Under the pieces are notes generated by a model. That model saw nothing but the letters and a program-made list of their open reading frames with translations. It was not told the origin of the DNA and did not search any database. From positions 1 through 17,230 of the forward strand of contig CBFHWN010000041.1 of NCBI GenBank assembly GCA_965659595.1: a DNA stretch of 17,230 nt, given 5' to 3'. This document shows, one piece after another, positions 14,662-17,230 of the stretch (position 1 is the first letter of the stretch; each line of letters begins with the position of its first letter). Source of the stretch: Casp-actino8 sp965659595. GTDB lineage: Bacteria > Actinomycetota > Acidimicrobiia > Acidimicrobiales > Ilumatobacteraceae. Both the position numbers and the translations under genes were made by a program.

Positions 14662-15618
14662 GTGCATCTTTCGGAACTGGTCATCGACAACCTCACCTCA
14701 CCCGCCGTCCTCGCCTTCGTCCTCGGAATCACGGCCGTCGCCATTCGCGGAGACCTTCGACTTCCCGACCAGGTCTCCTCTCTCGTATCGATCTACTTGC
14801 TTCTGGCGATCGGCATCAAAGGAGGCACCCGACTCCGCGAAGCCGAATTCGCCGACATCTGGGGTCCGGTCCTCGCCACTGTGGCTCTCGGTGTGATCAC
14901 ACCGTTCGTCGCCTTCGTCGCCGCCCGCCGAATCGGCCGCCTCAACACGACGAACGCCGCTTCCCTCGCCGCTCACTACGGTTCGGTGTCGGCGGTGACG
15001 TTCACCGCCGCAGAGGCGTTCAACAAGAACTCGGGGATCCTCGAAGAAGGTTTCCTCCCCGCGCTCGTCGCCATCCTCGAGATTCCCGGCATCGTCGTCG
15101 CCTTGGTGATCGCAAGTCGTCATCTCGGCTCCACTGTGAAGACCGCTCTTCACGAAGTGCTGACCGGAAAGAGCATTCTCCTGCTCGGTGGTGGTCTCGT
15201 GATCGGTGGCATCGGATCACGTGACGCTGTCACCGCGATCGAACCGTTCTTCATCACGTTGTTCCCAGGATTCCTGTGCCTCTTCCTTCTCGATCTCGGA
15301 ACTCTCGCCGGACAACGATTCACCTACGTTCGTCGAGCCGGTGTCCGTCTCGTCGCACTCGCCATCGCTCTGCCGATCCTGTTCGGTGTGCTCGGAACGG
15401 TTGCCGGAACCTTGGCTGGTCTGTCGGCTGGTGGTGCCGCCGTCCTGGCGATCATGTCGGCGAGCGCAAGTTACATCGCCGCACCCGCTGCAGTGCGCGT
15501 CGCGCTCCCGGAAGCGGATCTCGGAGTGAGCCTCGGCGCGGCCATCGGTGTGACATTTCCTTTCAATCTCGTGATCGGCATCCCGCTTTTCAGTGAACTC
15601 GCACAGCAAATCGCCTGA
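14662..15618 (+). CDS. sbtA: SbtA-type sodium-dependent bicarbonate permease
   Basis: 318 residues, hydrophobic throughout with about ten membrane segments in two inverted halves. Compared with cyanobacterial SbtA the same landmarks appear: LTSPAVLAFVLG (11-22), LLLAIGIKGG (46-55), the loop around NAASLAAHYGSVSAVTF (98-114), IPGIVVALVIA (141-151), and in the second half MSASASYIAAPAAVRVALPEA (265-285) and IGVTFPFNLVIGIPLF (295-310). SbtA couples Na+ entry to high-affinity bicarbonate uptake. It is shorter than the cyanobacterial protein because the long cytoplasmic loop between the halves is missing. The PII-like partner SbtB is not next to it. In a probable heterotroph it may feed carboxylases or pH control; the exact substrate is inferred from family. 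Confidence 0.85.
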   Translation: MHLSELVIDNLTSPAVLAFVLGITAVAIRGDLRLPDQVSSLVSIYLLLAIGIKGGTRLREAEFADIWGPVLATVALGVITPFVAFVAARRIGRLNTTNAASLAAHYGSVSAVTFTAAEAFNKNSGILEEGFLPALVAILEIPGIVVALVIASRHLGSTVKTALHEVLTGKSILLLGGGLVIGGIGSRDAVTAIEPFFITLFPGFLCLFLLDLGTLAGQRFTYVRRAGVRLVALAIALPILFGVLGTVAGTLAGLSAGGAAVLAIMSASASYIAAPAAVRVALPEADLGVSLGAAIGVTFPFNLVIGIPLFSELAQQIA

Positions 15619-15678
15619 CGGTCGTTCGTTGTCTCGAGTCGAGCGCCATGCGGGGTGCCGACGAGACGGCGAGAAAAT

Positions 15679-16323
15679 ATGCGCATGCGAACACGTACAC
15701 ACGAGAAGAATTCAGCGGCCACACCTTCGAAGCTCTGGATCGTGGTCGTGGAGCGAGCCGATGACGTGGCGAGACGCGACCCGGATCTCGCGCACGTGCA
15801 CGTATCGAGCACGATCACCGAACCCGGATCTCGCCTGGACTCCGTCTGGGAGCGCAAAAGGACGAAGTCGCCGGGAGTCTGGGGACCGATCCGCTACGAC
15901 CTCATGGACCGTCGATCATTCGACGACCGGATCACCGCTCGAGAACATCGAGAGGCCACGATCGATCGTCTTACCCGTCTCGGACACGCCGTCAACGGAA
16001 ACAGCCGGATGTACCGCACGTACGTCCTGGAGCTCGACGGCTCACACAGGCCCGAGCACCGAGGCTGGCTGTACGTCGGTCAGACCTCGAAGACGTTCGA
16101 GGAACGTCTGGCCGAGCATCTCGACGCAGCCAGTCGTCTGGGAAGCATGAAGGTCCGTAAGAACTTCGTACGAGCCCGCCTCGACCTGGCGGACGTCAAC
16201 CCGTGGTTCGACCCCGAAGACGCTCTCATGGCCGAATCCCGCCTCCGGGTCCGGCTCGAAAAGCTCGGCTATTCGGTGGACGGTGGTCAGGAGCGCTACG
16301 ACCGTGCCCTCGCCGAGGAGTGA
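15679..16323 (+). CDS. Uncharacterised protein with C-terminal GIY-YIG-like nuclease domain
   Basis: 214 residues from ATG 15679; GTG 15655 and ATG 15685 are alternatives. I do not recognise the first 105 residues (KLWIVVVERADDV, then WERKRTKSPGVWGPIRYDL), which look alpha/beta and charged. From about 112 the sequence fits a GIY-YIG fold: TYVLEL (114-119) for the GIY strand, GWLYVGQTSK (129-138) for the YIG strand, then the pattern Arg143...His147 in ERLAEHLDA, and a possible metal-binding Glu186 in AESRLRVRL. These correspond to the catalytic Tyr, Arg and Glu of the superfamily. It could be a DNA endonuclease of repair or of a selfish type; no mobile element surrounds it. It stands between sbtA and the whiB7-like leader, and its stop is followed at once by an AT-rich patch. 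Confidence 0.65.
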   Translation: MRMRTRTHEKNSAATPSKLWIVVVERADDVARRDPDLAHVHVSSTITEPGSRLDSVWERKRTKSPGVWGPIRYDLMDRRSFDDRITAREHREATIDRLTRLGHAVNGNSRMYRTYVLELDGSHRPEHRGWLYVGQTSKTFEERLAEHLDAASRLGSMKVRKNFVRARLDLADVNPWFDPEDALMAESRLRVRLEKLGYSVDGGQERYDRALAEE

Positions 16324-16340
16324 AGTCCCTGTTCACGGGC

Positions 16341-16360
16341 ATATTTTCGGTAATTCGTTT
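16341..16360 (+). promoter_or_regulatory. AT-rich island at the head of the whiB7-like leader
   Basis: 15 of 20 bases are A or T in a GC-rich setting. It begins 18 bp after the upstream stop codon and lies 18 bp before the first start of the leader ORF. WhiB7 proteins bind AT-rich DNA next to the -35 through their AT-hook, and the WhiB here has such a hook. It may therefore be the autoregulated promoter region, but I could not assign clear -35 and -10 boxes. Confidence 0.4.
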
Positions 16361-16377
16361 GCGGAGTCGTCGCTGAC

Positions 16378-16596
16378 GTGGTTTCCTTCTTCACCGTTAT
16401 GTCCATCTCCGTGCGCACCTTCGACTCGATCACCGGCTCGGCCGGCTCGTCGTCGCGTCTCGGTTCGATGTGGCAGAACGGCTCCGCAGCGTCGCATGCC
16501 ATGTATGCCAGCGCTGATGCGGCCGTGGCCTTCGTGAAGCCCGCCTTCACGGCGACCAAGCGCCCGCCCCAGCGGCTCGGAGAGCAACTCACGTAA
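16378..16596 (+). CDS. Upstream (leader) ORF of the whiB7-like gene, 65-72 codons
   Basis: The frame is open from GTG 16378 (72 residues) or ATG 16399 (65 residues) to TAA 16594-16596. Third codon positions are almost all G or C, as in the true genes here, so it is probably translated. GGAG at 16363-16366 lies 11 bases before the GTG; the ATG has no ribosome-binding site. The peptide (SISVRTFDSITGS, MWQNGSAASHAMYASADAAV, FTATKRPPQRLGEQLT) matches nothing I know and has no signal or membrane segment. Its last codons contain the 5' arm of the antiterminator, and a terminator follows 28 bp after its stop. Its role is therefore probably regulatory: its translation reports the state of the ribosome. 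Confidence 0.6.
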   Translation: MVSFFTVMSISVRTFDSITGSAGSSSRLGSMWQNGSAASHAMYASADAAVAFVKPAFTATKRPPQRLGEQLT

Positions 16597-16635
16597 GTCA
16601 CACGACACGTCGAGACAGCCACCGAGGCCGCTGGG
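16568..16635 (+). promoter_or_regulatory. Antiterminator hairpin of the whiB7-like leader
   Basis: CCCAGCGGCTCGG (16568-16580, inside the end of the leader ORF) pairs with CCGA (16622-16625) and GCCGCTGGG (16627-16635), leaving only G16626 bulged: 13 Watson-Crick pairs. The 3' arm includes the whole 5' arm of the terminator (16626-16635), so antiterminator and terminator exclude each other. Translation to the end of the leader ORF would melt the 5' arm and favour termination; a ribosome stalled early would leave it free to pair. Confidence 0.65.
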
Positions 16636-16658
16636 ATCAGAAACCCGGCGGCCTTTTT
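16625..16658 (+). terminator. Intrinsic terminator in the whiB7-like leader (attenuator)
   Basis: GGCCGCTGGG (16626-16635) and CCCGGCGGCC (16644-16653) form a 10-bp stem with one T-G wobble and an 8-nt loop, followed directly by TTTTT. This is the strongest intrinsic terminator in the window. It lies 28 bp after the leader ORF and 61 bp before the whiB7-like start, so it can end the leader transcript before the regulator is read. Confidence 0.85.
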
Positions 16659-16719
16659 CGTTGTCCCGAATCAGTACCCCACAACCATCACCAACAACAC
16701 GAATATCGAGGAGACCACC

Positions 16720-17124
16720 ATGACCATCACTCACATCACCACTGACCTCGCGATCTCGTCACCTGCTTTCGACGAGGCCGGCCCGATCGTCAAGCCCGTC
16801 ACCCGCTGCGGTGACGGTCACGGAACCCTCACTCCTCTCTTCTTCAGCGATGACATCGTCGACATCGCCCGCGCCAAGGCGATCTGCGCGCGATGTCCAC
16901 TCCGTGGACCATGTCTCACCGGAGCACTCGAACGAGTCGAGCCGTGGGGCGTCTGGGGAGGTGAGCTCCTCGAGAACGGTCGCATCATTCGCGACAAGAA
17001 GCCCCGCGGTCGTCCGGCCGTACTGCCTCGGCCAACTCTGGTGATCGACGAGGACCGAAAGATCCGAGCGATCACCGACCCAGCCGACAAGGGCGAATTC
17101 GAGGTCGCCATCCGCGTGGCCTGA
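16720..17124 (+). CDS. WhiB7/WblC-like Fe-S transcription regulator
   Basis: 134 residues from ATG 16720, six bases after GAGGAG (16708-16713), a good ribosome-binding site. Four cysteines (C30; C56, C59 and C65 in CARCPLRGPC) bind a [4Fe-4S] cluster. The turn EPWGVWGGE (74-82) contacts the principal sigma factor. After it KKPRGRP (93-99) is an AT-hook, which among WhiB classes marks WhiB7, and the spacing from turn to hook matches. WhiB7 switches on intrinsic resistance to ribosome-targeting antibiotics and responds to stalled translation. About 35 residues follow the hook (VLPRPTLVIDEDRKI...), a longer tail than mycobacterial WhiB7 as I remember it. The leader with ORF and terminator supports the assignment. 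The regulon is not visible here. Confidence 0.88.
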   Translation: MTITHITTDLAISSPAFDEAGPIVKPVTRCGDGHGTLTPLFFSDDIVDIARAKAICARCPLRGPCLTGALERVEPWGVWGGELLENGRIIRDKKPRGRPAVLPRPTLVIDEDRKIRAITDPADKGEFEVAIRVA

Positions 17125-17230
17125 TCGCTCACACTCGTTCACCGACCGTCGATCTTCGGCGGATCTTTCACCACGGTTGCGGATGACGCTCGACGAATCC
17201 GCGACTGCTCGGGGTCCCGGTCGTGATCGT
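17125..17230. other. Last 106 bp after the whiB7-like gene: nothing firm
   Basis: No terminator with a T-tract and no start codon with a good context can be seen. On the minus strand a short frame enters from the window edge and stops at 17168-17170 after 20 codons; it could be the end of a convergent gene, but the piece is too short to judge. Confidence 0.3.

Noticed and set aside
16333..16734. Minus-strand 133-codon frame across the whiB7-like leader
   Set aside because: It covers the terminator and the leader ORF, shows no family resemblance and begins inside the whiB7-like gene without a ribosome-binding site.
17168..17230. End of a convergent minus-strand gene
   Set aside because: Only 20 codons are visible and two minus frames are open there; no motif supports either.
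1..17230. Mobile elements, CRISPR arrays or prophage
   Set aside because: No transposase, integrase, phage structural gene, terminal repeats or regularly spaced repeats were found; the tRNA genes are intact and not followed by partial tRNA copies.

Overview
The window is GC-rich bacterial chromosome, very probably from an actinobacterium (Actinomycetota). The signs are a WhiB-family Fe-S regulator, a sortase (LPxTG) surface protein, frequent GTG starts, and a recurring -10 hexamer (TAnnnT) placed 6-7 nt before the start codon, which indicates leaderless mRNAs. The style of the proteins resembles Acidimicrobiia, but that placement is inference. I see no insertion sequence, prophage or CRISPR array; most of it is ordinary core and accessory chromosome.

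Layout. 2-844 (+): C-terminal end of a wall-anchored surface protein. 887-3290 (-): larB-larC, two of the genes for the nickel-pincer nucleotide cofactor, followed by a GFA-type zinc protein. 3336-5184 (+): pheA (prephenate dehydratase) and a short-chain dehydrogenase. 5229-7019 (+): two tRNA-Ser genes, a LysM/lysozyme-fold cell-wall protein and two tRNA-Arg genes. 7036-11511 (-): guanine deaminase, then a polytopic membrane protein with an embedded spermidine-synthase-like domain, then a lipoprotein of the glycerophosphodiesterase family. The last two are coupled by a 4-nt overlap. 11607-14586 (+): an MscS channel, an ABC-2 exporter pair and a small winged-helix regulator. 14662-15618 (+): an SbtA-type bicarbonate permease with a near-perfect palindrome in its promoter. 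15679-16323 (+): an uncharacterised protein with a GIY-YIG-like C-terminal domain. 16324-17124 (+): a long leader and a WhiB7/WblC-like regulator.

The most interesting part is that leader. Between 16324 and 16719 there is an AT-rich island, an upstream ORF of 65-72 codons, and an intrinsic terminator (16625-16658) just before the WhiB7-like gene. The 3' end of the upstream ORF (16568-16580) is complementary to the 5' arm of the terminator (16622-16635) through 13 base pairs with one bulge. The two hairpins are mutually exclusive, so the leader looks like a ribosome-controlled attenuator. If ribosomes finish the upstream ORF the terminator forms; if they stall early the antiterminator forms and the regulator is made. 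The same principle is known for mycobacterial whiB7 and streptomycete wblC.

Second points of interest are the TTGATT-N6-AATCAA palindrome over the sbtA promoter, the family of TAnnnT-N6-start leaderless promoters shared by at least seven genes, and an altered active-site signature in the glycerophosphodiesterase-like lipoprotein.
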